Positions 43,366 through 53,241 of a stretch of 64,000 nucleotides of DNA are shown piece after piece. The notes beneath the pieces are model-generated. The model ran no database searches and was not told where the DNA came from. It saw only the letters and a program-made list of their open reading frames with translations. The number at the start of each line of letters is the position of its first letter. Position 1 is the first letter of the stretch. This DNA is from Tupaia tana (lineage: Eukaryota > Chordata > Mammalia > Scandentia > Tupaiidae): NCBI GenBank assembly GCA_026018925.1, contig JAKSZU010000016.1:59277575-59341574 (forward strand), in the 5' to 3' direction. The position numbers were made by a program, and so were the translations under genes.

Positions 43366-43618
43366 GGAGAGGTTTTTCGCCATAGGGCGCGTGCGCTCGC
43401 CAGACAGACAGAGAGAGACATAGAGACAGAAAGCGAGAAATCACCCCCCAGGGGGGATGGTCACGCCGCAATCCCTTCTCCTCCATTCTCCTCTCGGGAT
43501 CCTGGGCACGCACGCACACGCGCCCGGCGTGAGTTGTAAGCCACCGGGTCCGAGACGCCAACCGCGGTCGACTACGTGGGAATCCAGCGACATAGTCATT
43601 ACGCTAACTGCTGGTTCC
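43366..43618 (-). mobile_element. tRNA-derived SINE, class L (young)
   Basis: Near-identical over its length to the copy at 51281, including the unusual GTTTTTCGC(C/T)ATAGGG and GAGTTGTAAGCCACCGGGTC words (plus strand). Confidence 0.93.
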
Positions 43619-43731
43619 CTGAAACAGGTAGAACTGCTAGGTTAGCTAGAGTGAGGATATCCATACTAGGAAGTAGATAGCCGACTATACCTAGACTAAA
43701 AAATTTACCCTGAATCCTCAAAGGCAAATGT

Positions 43732-44152
43732 GATGGTTAATTTTATGTGTCAGCTAGGCTAAGGTGCTTAATAGTCTAGATAATGCTATGAAGGTATTTT
43801 TTAGATGTGATTAACGTATAAACAAACAGATTTTGACTAAAGCAAACTACCCTCCACAATTCAGAAGGGCCTTACCTAACAGTTTAAGGCCTTAAGAGGA
43901 AAGACTAAGACTTCCAGAAAAAGAAGGAATTATCTTTAGGACTACAACTTAGAAACCCTATCTGGGTTTCCAGCCTGCTGCCCTGCAGAATTTGGTAGAG
44001 ATTGCAGCATCAACTTGTACCTACCCCACTGCCTGACTAATTTCAGACCTGCCAGCCCCACAGTCTCATGAGCCAATTCCTTAAAATCAATACTTTTCCC
44101 TTCCACATAACTTTTTGGTTCTGTTTTTCTAGAGAACACTGACTAGTATAGT
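43732..44152 (+). mobile_element. LTR-type or related interspersed repeat
   Basis: Begins TGATGGTTAATTTTATGTGTC and ends GGTTCTGTTTTTCTAGAGAAC-ACTGACTAGTA. These are the recognisable two ends of a common mammalian interspersed repeat; the middle also fits (CATGAGCCAATTCCTTAAAA). I do not commit to the family name. Confidence 0.62.
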
Positions 44153-44270
44153 AAGTACATCTAGGAAAATGACTAGCTACACTAGAAAAAGAATGTATTC
44201 TGAGAAGTAGGAATTCTGATTATGGCCTAATGAAAATGAGGTAGGAGACAGAGACCCTAAGAATATAATT

Positions 44271-44850
44271 AAGGAACAGGGCCAGAACGGAACCACAAAA
44301 TGGCTGTTTTAAGATGAGGACACAAGAGCTCTGTGGCAGCTCAGCTCTCACTGAACTGCTTGTTCACAAGAAAACAACTTGCAGCAGTAACTCAATGACT
44401 GATCTAAAGCAAATACAGTAATTAAGGCTTTTTCCATGTTCCACCACATTTCAGGAAGAGGACAATGGTCTTTTATGGACCAAAGCTTTTGGACAAGGAG
44501 AGTCTCATGACCTTTGTACTATTCCAAAATTAGGAGAAAAATAACCAGATCCATCTACCATGTGACGCCCACTAAGAGGGGAATGCATGCACAAGCCTCT
44601 CCTGAGAACAAGCCCAAAGACTCTCCTGACCAAGATAAAAACCCTCGCCTCAGCTCCTCTTAGGCAACACATTTTCTGGGATCTCTCCTTCCCTGGAAGC
44701 TATTCTCTCCTTCTAAAAAGTTCACTTTGCTATCCCCTCTCTGAATTCACATCTCTAATAAATCGTGTATGTGAAACAAAAGAATCAGGTTTGCAGCTGT
44801 TTCTGCATTGGGCCCACACACCCCAACTTCCTGTGTCAAGAAGATAGGCA
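44271..44850 (+). mobile_element. Probable solo retroviral LTR
   Basis: A GATAAAAACCCTCG TATA-like word at about 44634, a CT-rich stretch, and CTCTAATAAATCGTGTATG near 44754 give the U3-R-U5 order of a gammaretrovirus-like LTR. No gag, pol or env is present on either side, so it looks like a solo LTR. Ends are not fixed. Confidence 0.55.
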
Positions 44851-44886
44851 ATTCCTCTCCCCATAAACCTAAAGAAAGCTAGATTC

Positions 44887-45144
44887 GGGACCAGCAGTTA
44901 GCGTAATGGCTATGTCGCTGGATTCCCACGTAGTCGACCGCGGTTCGCGTCCCAGACCTGGTGGCTTAAACTCACGGCAGGCGCATGTGTGTGTGTGCCC
45001 AAGATCCCGAGAGGAGAATGGAGGAGAAGGGATTGCGGCGTGGCCATCCCTCCTGGGGGGTGATTTCTCGCTTTCTGTCTCTCTGTTTCTCTCTGTCTGT
45101 CTGGCGAGCGCACGCACCCTATAGCAAAAACCTCTCCAAAAAAA
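44887..45144 (+). mobile_element. tRNA-derived SINE, class L (young)
   Basis: Perfect 16-bp TSD AAAGAAAGCTAGATTC at 44871-44886 and 45145-45160. Confidence 0.94.
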
Positions 45145-45160
45145 AAAGAAAGCTAGATTC

Positions 45161-45393
45161 TACCACACAGTCATTATTATTTTTTTTAAAAACTCAAAAG
45201 AAATTTGTGGGAAAACAACAGAGGAGAAAGAAGAAGACAGATGCTGGTAGAGGGTCAAGAACAGGAGAATTTGTGATCCTAAATCTTCTAATTAATATTT
45301 CCGATGAAACATTATTTAGTGGTGACAGATTCAGTGGTGACAGAAATACATGAGAAAAGCAAAGAAATGATCCTACAAAAAAGGTCTTGGGTT
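45161..45393. other. Unassigned intron sequence
   Basis: Contains a small local repeat, TTTAGTGGTGACAGA / TTCAGTGGTGACAGA (about 45318 and 45331). Nothing else recognised. Confidence 0.45.
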
Positions 45394-45627
45394 GGGGGTG
45401 CAGCGGGTGGTGTAGTGGTTGAGTTGTACTCCCACATGGCTGATTATGGTGGAGTCCCGGACCTGGTGGCTTGAAGATCACATCAGGCATGTGTACATGC
45501 ATGTCCAAATCCCAAGACGAGAATGGAGAAGAAGGGATTACAGCATGGCCATTCCCCCCCAGGTGGAGATGATTTCTCACTTTCCCTCTCAGGCAAGCAC
45601 ACATGTCCTGTGGCAAAAACCTAAAAA
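45394..45627 (+). mobile_element. tRNA-derived SINE, class L
   Basis: Flanks AAAAAAGGTCT(T/C). GCAGCGGGTGGTGTAGTGG head. Confidence 0.83.
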
Positions 45628-45631
45628 AAGG

Positions 45632-45866
45632 TCTCAGACAGGCTGCATATTATAGCAGTTAAATGCTGTGCCTAAGGAGCCAGATTCCACATAGGTGACT
45701 ATGGTATGAGTCCTAGTCCAGCAGCCTGAGAAACATACCAAGTGCATGTGTGTGTGCATCCTGATAGGCTGGAGAGATGTAAGATAAAAGGACTGTGGCA
45801 TGACCATACCCCATTTGGGGTGCTCTCTCTCTGACATGTGCACACATCATGTGGTAATAAAAAAAA
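45632..45866 (+). mobile_element. tRNA-derived SINE, class L (very old)
   Basis: CAGGCTGCATATTATAGCAGTT head remnant; body TACCCCATTTGGGGTGCTC keeps a hairpin; tail CATGTGGTAATAAAAAAA. Confidence 0.65.
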
Positions 45867-45891
45867 ATTTTTTTAAGAATTCATATTTTCC

Positions 45892-46145
45892 TGGGACCAG
45901 CAGTTAGCGTAATGGCTACGTTGCTGGACTCCCATGTAGTCGACCGCAGTTCGAGTCCTGGACCCAGTGGCTTAACACTCTTGCCAGGCGCATATGCATG
46001 TGTACCCAAGATCCTGAGAGGAGAATGGAGGAGAAGAGATTGTGGTGTGGCCATCCCCCCTGGGGGGTGATTTCTCGCTTTCTGTCTCTCTGGAGAGTAC
46101 ACATGCTCTATAGCAAAAATCTCTCTCTCAAAAAAAAAAAAAAAA
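45892..46145 (+). mobile_element. tRNA-derived SINE, class L
   Basis: TSD AAGAATTCATATTT(T)CC at 45875-45891 and 46146-46161. Confidence 0.92.
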
Positions 46146-46526
46146 AAGAATTCATATTTCCCATATTATGAACACATAAATGAAATAAAAATTCATTTAA
46201 ATCTGAACAAAGTGAACCAATCTCACTTAGCAAAGCAAAGAGAGGTTCTTTTAAAGATGTGATAAACTTTAATAACTGTTGATTTCATTTCAGATAGTTA
46301 TACAGGAATGATTCCTCTAGTACATTCCATTTGTTTGAGGGTTTGTGTAATGCATATTACATGAGAGCAGTAATCACTTAGATCCTGAAATGGAACAGCT
46401 TTTTGATAAAATTCTGAACTATCTGTATTTTAAATTACATTTAACTTGCCAACTTCTAATACATGTCAGAATTCAAAAGGTGACAAATGATTCAACTTCT
46501 CTCAAAAATTATCTTAGCAACAATTT
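46146..46526. other. Unassigned intron sequence
   Basis: No repeat or gene recognised. Confidence 0.45.
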
Positions 46527-46541
46527 AAAAATTCAATTGTA

Positions 46542-46729
46542 GGGACCTGCAGGTGGCATGGTGGTGAAGGTGCTGGACACTCCCACATGGCTGACCATGG
46601 TTCGAGTCCCGGACCTGGTGGCTTGCTTTCTCACTTCCCCTCTTTCTCTTCTCTCTCTCTCTCTCTTTCTCTCTGTCAAATTAAAAATAAATGAATGAAT
46701 AAATAAAATTTAATAAATAATTATTTTTT
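46542..46729 (+). mobile_element. tRNA-derived SINE, class S
   Basis: TSD AAAAATTCAAT(T/C)GTA at 46527-46541 and 46730-46744. Confidence 0.92.
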
Positions 46730-46810
46730 AAAAATTCAATCGTACAAAATCTAAGTAACTGCCTCTTTGAAATAAATATTTATTGATCGAACAAAATATT
46801 AACCAATTAG

Positions 46811-47103
46811 AATCCAGCTGGTGGTGTGGTGGTTAAGTCAGTGGGATCTCACATGGCTGACTGTGCAGCTCAAGTCCTGAACTCAGCAGCTTAAAAAACA
46901 CATGGGGCACATGTGTACATGCATGCCCAACATCCCAAAAGGAGGGAGACATGGAGAAAGGACTGTGGCATGACCCATCCCTACAGGGGGTGCTTTCTTG
47001 CTCTCTCTCTCTCTCTTTCTCTCACAACTCCAACCCCTGGTCTCTGTTTGCAGAGTGCACGTGCCTTCTGGCAAACTACAAAAAAAAAAAAAAAAAAAAA
47101 AAT
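46811..47103 (+). mobile_element. tRNA-derived SINE, class L (old subtype)
   Basis: GAATCCAGCTGGTGGTGTGG head, CTACAGGGGGTGCTTTC hairpin remnant, GTGCCTTCTGGCAAACTAC tail, A-run of about 22. Confidence 0.76.
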
Positions 47104-47230
47104 TAAAATATTCACCAAACAAAAGTTAACATGCCGGACTTCTAAGTTGACTAAAGCAGCAAGTAATAGTATCTGATAAGTTCTACTAACTTCCCATTAA
47201 ACCACCCCAGTTCCTATTAAATATATATTA

Positions 47231-47293
47231 GGTTGTTGGGAAAGTCTTAACATATTTTTCCATGCAAAAAAGCATAATGATTTTACTGACAAC
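47231..47293. mobile_element. Mariner-like mini-element (copy 3)
   Basis: Left arm GGTTGTTGGGAAAGTCTTAAC with TA before it; right arm shortened, ending TTTTACTGACAAC. Confidence 0.65.
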
Positions 47294-47315
47294 AGAATAT
47301 AAAGACTAAAGCTGG

Positions 47316-47584
47316 GGGGGCCAGCAGTTAGCGTAATGGCTATGTTGCTGGACTCCCACGTAGTCGACCGCGGTTCGAGTCCCGGACCCGGTAGCTTAAA
47401 CTCACGCCGGGTGCATGTGCATGCGTGCACAAGATCCAGGGAGGAGAATGGAGGAGAAGAGATTGCGTTGTGGCCATCCCCCCTGGGGGGGGGGGGGGTG
47501 ATTTCTCGCTTTCTATCTTTCTGTCTCTCTCTGTCTGGCGAGCGCAAGCGCCCTATAACAAAAACCTCTCCAAAAAAAAAAAAA
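47316..47584 (+). mobile_element. tRNA-derived SINE, class L (young)
   Basis: Perfect 15-bp TSD AAAGACTAAAGCTGG at 47301-47315 and 47585-47599. The hairpin G-run has grown to about 14. Confidence 0.94.
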
Positions 47585-48004
47585 AAAGACTAAAGCTGGA
47601 AATATGTTTTAATGCATTTCCTATCCAAAGACATTCTTATCAATTTTTTTTTTTTTTAAAGATTTTTGCCATGGAACCAGAGGATTATCTTGAGAAAGAC
47701 TTTGAAGGAAGAAAAAGAGACTGATCTTTGCTAGCAGATGGTATATCACAGAATACTTGTTATGCAGGGCTGAACTGAGAAGGTTTATGTGTGACTAGTG
47801 TTTGCTTTTCAACAATTTGAATAGTTGGCATATATATATTTTCTCAAAAATATTTTAAACCATACTGTCTCTGTTATTACAGATTCACAAACAAAATTAT
47901 ACAAAATTATAAGGAATATTTGGAACCTTATCTTTAAAACTCAGTACTCTGAAATTTTGAAAGTTTTTTTATTAACTGTCAAGAACAATGGTGTGTGAGC
48001 AAAA

Positions 48005-48264
48005 CTTTTTTTTTTTGAGAGGTTTTTGCTATAGGGCGCGTGCACTCACCAGCCAGCCAGAGAGAGACAGAGAGATAGAAAGCGAGAAATCACCCCCCAG
48101 GGGGGATGGCCATGCTGCAATCCCTTCTCCTCCATTCTCTCAGGATCTTGGGCACGCACGCACATGCGCCCAGCGTGAGTTTTAAGCCACCGGGTCCAGG
48201 ACACGAACCGCGGTTGACTACGTGGGAGTCCAGCGACATAGCTATTACGCTAACTGCTGGTCCC
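48005..48264 (-). mobile_element. tRNA-derived SINE, class L (young), pile-up member 1
   Basis: Bounded by TGAGCAAAA at 47996-48004 and 48265-48273. Confidence 0.93.
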
Positions 48265-48273
48265 TGAGCAAAA

Positions 48274-48549
48274 AAATTTTTTTTTTTTGGATAGGTTTTT
48301 GCTATAGGGCGCGTGCACTCGCCAGACAGACAGAGAGAGACAGAGAGACAGAAAGCGAGAAATCACCCCCCGGGGGGATGGTCACGCCGCAATCCCTTCT
48401 CCTTCATTCTCCTCTCGGGATCTTGGGCACACACGCACACACGCACACACGCCCGGCATGAGTTTTAAGCCACTGGGTCTAGGACGCGAACCGCGGTTGA
48501 CTACGTGGGAGTCCAGCAACATAGCCATTACGCTAACTGCTGGTTCCCC
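48274..48549 (-). mobile_element. tRNA-derived SINE, class L (young), pile-up member 2
   Basis: Bounded by TGAGCAAAA at 48265-48273 and 48550-48558, with the same orientation as member 1. Confidence 0.93.
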
Positions 48550-48646
48550 TGAGCAAAATTTTTTGATGCATAAAGTAAATGTGGAAAAATGGGAAAATAA
48601 ATAAATAAATGGAAAATAAAAAGACAAAAAACGATTTTTGCCATGG

Positions 48647-48890
48647 GACTAGCAGATGGCACAATGATTACATTGCTGGACTCCAATGTAGTCGACCACG
48701 GTTTGAGTCCCAGACCCGGTGGCTTAAAACAAATGCCAGGCACATGTGCATGTATGCCCAAAATCCTGAGAGGAAAATGGAGAAGGAACTGCAGCATGGC
48801 CATCCCCTAAAAGGGGTGAATTCTCGCTTTCTGTCTCTCTGTCTCTCCAGTGAGTGCTCTTACCCTATAGCAAAAATGTCTTTTTTTAAA
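48647..48890 (+). mobile_element. tRNA-derived SINE, class L
   Basis: GACTAGCAGATGGCACAATG head; its first bases form the right side of the 47675 insertion site. Confidence 0.85.
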
Positions 48891-48893
48891 AGA

Positions 48894-49136
48894 AAGATTT
48901 TTGCCATAGGGCACATGTGGCTCACCAGAGAGAGACAGTGGGAAAGAAAGTGAGAAATCACCTCCCAGGGGGATGGTCATGCCATAATCCCTTCTCCTCC
49001 ATTCTCCTCATGGGATTCTGGGCACACGCATATGCAAGCCCACTGTGATTTTCAAGCCACCAGGTCCAGGACTTGAACCATGGTCAGTCATGTGGGGGGG
49101 GGTCTCACATTGTAACTCCACACTACCTGCTGGCCC
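48894..49136 (-). mobile_element. tRNA-derived SINE, class L
   Basis: Tail-to-tail with the previous copy (two A-tails facing each other), giving a potential long hairpin of about 240-bp arms. Confidence 0.85.
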
Positions 49137-49227
49137 CTTTTTAAATCATTTTAATAATTGTATAATACATTACTAAAGGAATCTACCAACATTTACCTGA
49201 CCAATTCTCCATTATTATTTACTTGTT

Positions 49228-49490
49228 TTATTTTTGTTGTTAAGGTTTTTGCCATAGGGCACATGAACTTGCCAGGGGGGAGAGAGAGAGAGAGACAGTG
49301 AGAGGAAAAGTGAGAAGTCACCCCCTACCCTGTGGGATGGCCGTGCTGTAATCCTTTTTCCTCCTGGGATTTTAAGGACGTATGCACACACACATGCCTG
49401 GTGTGAGCTTTAAGCCGCCAGATATGGGACTCGAAGCCGTCGGCCATCTGGGAGTCTAATACGTTAACTACCATGCCACCTCCTGGTCCC
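49228..49490 (-). mobile_element. tRNA-derived SINE, class L
   Basis: Perfect 12-bp TSD TATTTACTTGTT at 49216-49227 and 49491-49502. Confidence 0.91.
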
Positions 49491-49540
49491 TATTTACTTG
49501 TTCTTAAAGTTTCACTTACTATAAATAAAACTGTGACACA

Positions 49541-49752
49541 GGACCAGCAGGTGGCATAGTGGTTAAGGGCACTGGACTCCCACATGGCCAACCATGGTTT
49601 AAGTCCCAGATCTGGCGGCTTGTTTTTTCACTTTTCCTCTCTCTCTCTCTCTCTCTCTCACTCACTCACTCACTCACTCTGTCCCTCTCTGGTCAAATTA
49701 AAAAATAAATTAAATAAATAAATAAAGTTAAATAAAATAATTCTTAAAATAA
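49541..49752 (+). mobile_element. tRNA-derived SINE, class S
   Basis: TSD AATAAA(A/G)CTGTGACA on both sides. The CT body ends in a CACT repeat. Confidence 0.9.
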
Positions 49753-49815
49753 ATAAAGCTGTGACAAATATTCTTACATTTAAAAACACCTTTGCACACA
49801 CGATTGTTTTATTTT

Positions 49816-50033
49816 TTGTGAAGAATTATTTTATTTATTTATCATTATTATTTTTTAAAGTTTTTTAAAAAAATAATACTTCATCTATCAATTAATTATT
49901 ATTATTTTCAACCTGACCAGAGAGAGGATGAGAGGGAGGGAAAGTGAGAAAGCAAGCCACCAGGTCTGGGACTCAAACCACAGTTGGCCATGTGGGAGTC
50001 TAGTGCCCCAACCACCATACTACCTGCTGGCCT
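49816..50033 (-). mobile_element. tRNA-derived SINE, class S (long tail)
   Basis: The AT-rich tail is nearly doubled (49816-49910). Confidence 0.82.
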
Positions 50034-50047
50034 CTATCATATCATTA

Positions 50048-50165
50048 TTTTTTAATTTGCTATAGGACATGTGCACTCACCAGAGGGAGAGAGGGAAAGT
50101 GAGAAATCAAGCCACTAGGTCCAGGACTCGAACTGTGGTCAGCCACCACACGACCTGCTGGTCCC
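50048..50165 (-). mobile_element. tRNA-derived SINE, class M, head deleted in part
   Basis: TTAATTTGCTATAGGACATG tail on plus. GTCAGCCACCACACGACC shows that the A-box part of the head is missing. Confidence 0.78.
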
Positions 50166-50249
50166 AATTATTTTAACTAAATTTGTAGAAGAAAAATTGG
50201 TAGGTCAAGAAGGGTGGGTTGTGCTTGATTTTAAAGTATTTAATACTTT

Positions 50250-50490
50250 AAGACCAGCATTTGGCATAATGGCTATGTCGCTGGACTACCACGTAGTTGA
50301 CAGCGATTCGAGTCCCGGACCTGGTGGCTTAAACTCACACCGGGCACGTGTGAGTGCGTGCCCAAGATCCCTAGAGGAGAATGGATTGTGGCGTGGCCAT
50401 CCACCCTGGGGGTGCTTTCTTGCTTTCTGTCCTCTGTCTCTCTCTGTCTTTCTGGAGAGCGCACACACCCTACAGCAAAAACGTTTCAAA
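50250..50490 (+). mobile_element. tRNA-derived SINE, class L
   Basis: 18-bp TSD AAAGTAT(T/G)TAATACTTTA at about 50232 and 50491. Confidence 0.91.
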
Positions 50491-50499
50491 AAAAGTATG

Positions 50500-50750
50500 T
50501 AATACTTTAAATTCATCTCTTTCTCATACCATACATTCAAATCTCACTAAAAATTCTATTGGCTCTATCTCCAAAATATTGTTAGAATATGACCACTTCT
50601 CAACATATCCACTACCACTGCCAGCATTTCTCACTAGGATTACTGACAGGTATTCTTCTACTCTGACCCCTTAGAACCTATGCTCAATTCAGCAGCCAGA
50701 GTGATTCTTTTAAAACATAAAGATCATGTCATCTTTTGTCTCGAAGCTTC
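50500..50750 (-). mobile_element. L2-like LINE fragment
   Basis: ATTGGCTCTATCTCCAAAATAT, TCAGCAGCCAGAGTGATTC and GATCATGTCATCTTTTGTC, the same family as at 9395 and 63010. Strand uncertain. Confidence 0.6.
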
Positions 50751-50985
50751 GTATTTTTTTTCCCAAAATAGCCTTAAAAGAATTATTTTAAGATACCCAA
50801 CATCAAATCTCTGTTAAATCTCTTTGCCTCTTTTTCTTCTGCTTCTATCAGGAAATGCCTACAGGCATCCAAAAAGTAGCACTGACTGAGGTCAGGCTAT
50901 AGATAATCATACCATAATAGTCATTTGTTGTTCAAAGTAATAGAGAAGGCACCTCCCCACCTCAGAGGTTTGTTTTATAAGGATT

Positions 50986-51242
50986 TTTTTTTTTGAGAGG
51001 TTTTTGCTATAGGGCGCATGCACTCACCATACAGACAGAGAAAGACAGAGAGACAGAAAGCAAGAAATAACACCCCAGGGGGTATGGCCACGCCACAATC
51101 TCTTCTCCATTCTCCTCTCGAGATCTTAGGCACGCACGCACACGCACCTGGCGTGAGTTTTAAGCCATCCGGTCCAGGACTCAAACTGCGATCAACTACA
51201 TGGGAGTCCAGTGACATAGCCATTATGCTAACTGCTGGTCCC
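50986..51242 (-). mobile_element. tRNA-derived SINE, class L
   Basis: Perfect 15-bp TSD TGTTTTATAAGGATT at 50971-50985 and 51243-51257. Confidence 0.94.
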
Positions 51243-51280
51243 TGTTTTATAAGGATTAAAATAAATGCAACTCCCTCTTT

Positions 51281-51550
51281 TTTTTTTTTTTTTTTTTGGA
51301 GAGGTTTTTCGCTATAGGGCGCGTGCGCTCGCCAGACAGACAGAGAGAGACATAGAGACAGAAAGCGAGAAATCACCCCCCAAGGGGGATGGTCACGCCG
51401 CAATCCCTTCTCCTCCATTCTCCTCTCGGGATCCTGGGCACGCACGCACACGCGCCCGGCGTGAGTTGTAAGCCACCGGGTCCAAGACGCGAACCGCGGT
51501 CGACTACGTGGGAGTCCAGCGACATAGCCATTACGCTAACTGCTGGTTCC
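51281..51550 (-). mobile_element. tRNA-derived SINE, class L (young), pile-up member
   Basis: Begins after GCAACTCCCTCTTT (51267-51280). Part of that word recurs at 51551-51560 and in full, with one change, at 51934-51947. Confidence 0.93.
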
Positions 51551-51560
51551 CTCCCTCTTT

Positions 51561-51821
51561 TTTTTTTGAGAGGTTTTTTTTTTGCTATAGGGCGCGTGCG
51601 CTCACCAGACAGACAGAGAGAGACAGAGAGATAGAAAGCGAGAAATCACCCCCAGGACGGATGGTCACACCGCAATCCCTTCTCCTCCATTCTCCTCTCA
51701 GGATCTTGGGCACACACGCACACGCACCTGGCCTGAGTTTAAGCCACCAGGTCCGGGACTCGAACCACGGTCGACTACGTGGGAGTCCAGCAACATAGCC
51801 ATCACGCTAACTGCTGGTCCC
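51561..51821 (-). mobile_element. tRNA-derived SINE, class L (young), pile-up member
   Basis: Second copy, same orientation, at the same target. Confidence 0.92.
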
Positions 51822-51933
51822 AAAAAATCGTGCACTCACCGAGAGAGACAGAGAGAGAGAGTGAGATGGACTCGATGCCGCAATCCTCCAGCCTCCACAG
51901 GTTTTTGCCATAGGGCGGGCGCCACCAAGCCCT
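51822..51933 (-). mobile_element. Rearranged SINE fragment
   Basis: Scrambled class L pieces in a new order on plus: TCGTGCACTCACCGAGAG, GATGCCGCAATCCTCCAG, then the tail word AGGTTTTTGCCATAGGGCG placed after the body. The trailing GGGCGCCACCAAGCCCT is not class L. Confidence 0.6.
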
Positions 51934-51947
51934 GCAACTCTCTCTTT

Positions 51948-52310
51948 ACTAAGAAATAATTTTCTTGGAAAGAAAAACAGCCATATATTTAAGCATATTT
52001 GATAATGTCAACTGATACAATTTGGAATGTTTTGTTTTCAAGTTTTCATTTCTGTTGTATTTTTAAATTAAACACTCTCTCTCCTACCATACTTGGAAGG
52101 GGGAAATTATAGTCTATATATCCTTCAAGATATTGAAAGCAAGTGGGATAGTTATCAAAGGCCTTGCAAAGGATATTAAGAAGGAGAAGAGGGGATTCAG
52201 CCTTCTCCAAAGACATCCTCACTACTTTCACTAGACTTACAAAGCCTAATTTTCTACTTGGAGAATGACAAAACCATACAGAATCAGTGTTAAAAAGGGC
52301 CTTAAGGTCA
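51948..52310. other. Unassigned intron sequence
   Basis: No repeat or gene recognised. Confidence 0.45.
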
Positions 52311-52660
52311 TTTTTCGGGTCATCAAAAAAGCCATGACCTGAGACAAGCAGATGGCATAAGAGTTACATTGCTGGACTCCCACATGGCCGACCACAGTTT
52401 GAGTCCCAGATCTGGTGGGTTGAAAATCACGCCGAGTGCATGTGTGTGCATGAGTGCTCATCCCAGGAGGAGAATGGAGGAGAAGGGATTGAGGCATGGT
52501 CATCCCCTCATGGGGTGATCTCTCACCTTCCCTCTCACTGTGTCTGTCTCTTTCTCTCTCCAGCCAGCACATATGCCCTGAAGCAAAAACCTCTTTTAAA
52601 AAATCATGAAAAGTCATGACATATTTTTCTATATAAAAATGCATCATGACTTTTCCAATG
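52311..52660. mobile_element. Mariner-like mini-element (copy 4), split by a SINE
   Basis: Left part GGGTCATCAAAAAAGCCATGAC, right part GTCATGACATATTTTTC, ATAAAAATGCATCATGAC, TTTTCCAATGG after the SINE. Confidence 0.65.
52338..52603 (+). mobile_element. tRNA-derived SINE, class L
   Basis: Nested in the mini-element. AAAAG(C/T)CATGAC flanks it as TSD. Confidence 0.85.
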
Positions 52661-52850
52661 GTCTTATTTTATAGATGTACAAACTGAGAGTCCTGGGTAG
52701 TACAGGTCCTCACCACTTCTTACCTGTTCTTCAAAGGTCATTTTTATACTTACTACAAAAATTTGAAGTTCTTGAAGCCCAGAGACTTGCCCAGAGTCAC
52801 ATTGCTTAGCTGAACTGGTAGTTCACAGTGAATATGGATCCACCAAAGTG
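52661..52850 (+). mobile_element. MIR element (partial)
   Basis: TTATAGATGTACAAACTGAGAG, CCCAGAGACTTGCCCAGAGTC and ACATTGCTTAGC match the MIR core. Confidence 0.6.
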
Positions 52851-52971
52851 TATCAGTTAACTATCCAAAGTGGGAAGAACCTTACTTTAGGTGAGAGATA
52901 CCGTAGAGCTTGAGGTCTCTACTCATACCCTAGCACTAATTCTTCTCAAATTCATGAAAAAGGTAGATCTC

Positions 52972-53226
52972 GGGAACCAGCAGTTAGTGTAATGGCTATG
53001 TCGCTGGACTCCCACGTAGTTGACCACGGTTCGCGTCCTGGACCCGGTGGCTTAAAACTCACACCGGGCGCATGTGCGTGCGTGCCCAAGATCCCGAGAG
53101 GAGAATGGAGGAGAAGGGATTGTGGCGTGACCATCCCCCCGGGGGGTGATTTCTCGTTTTCTGTCTCTATGTCTCTCTCTGTCTGGCGAGTGCACGTGTC
53201 CTACAGCGAAAACCTCTCCAAAAAAA
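52972..53226 (+). mobile_element. tRNA-derived SINE, class L (young)
   Basis: Perfect 15-bp TSD AAAAAGGTAGATCTC at 52957-52971 and 53227-53241. Confidence 0.94.
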
Positions 53227-53241
53227 AAAAAGGTAGATCTC

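Larger units (their letters stand above)
47675..48632 (+). mobile_element. 5'-truncated retrocopy of an unrecognised transcript
   Basis: Bounded by a perfect 14-bp duplication GATTTTTGCCATGG at 47661-47674 and 48633-48646, and ending in AATAAATAAATAAATGGAAAATAAAAAG. Without its two nested SINEs it is about 0.4 kb and matches 25052-25435. It begins with a short coding-like tail (PEDYLEKDFEGRKRD, stop at 47722-47724) followed by the presumed 3' UTR. This is the retroposition signature; the parent gene is unknown to me. Confidence 0.75.

Noticed and set aside
44271..44850. Complete endogenous retrovirus
   Set aside because: No gag, pol or env similarity within several kb on either side; at most a solo LTR.
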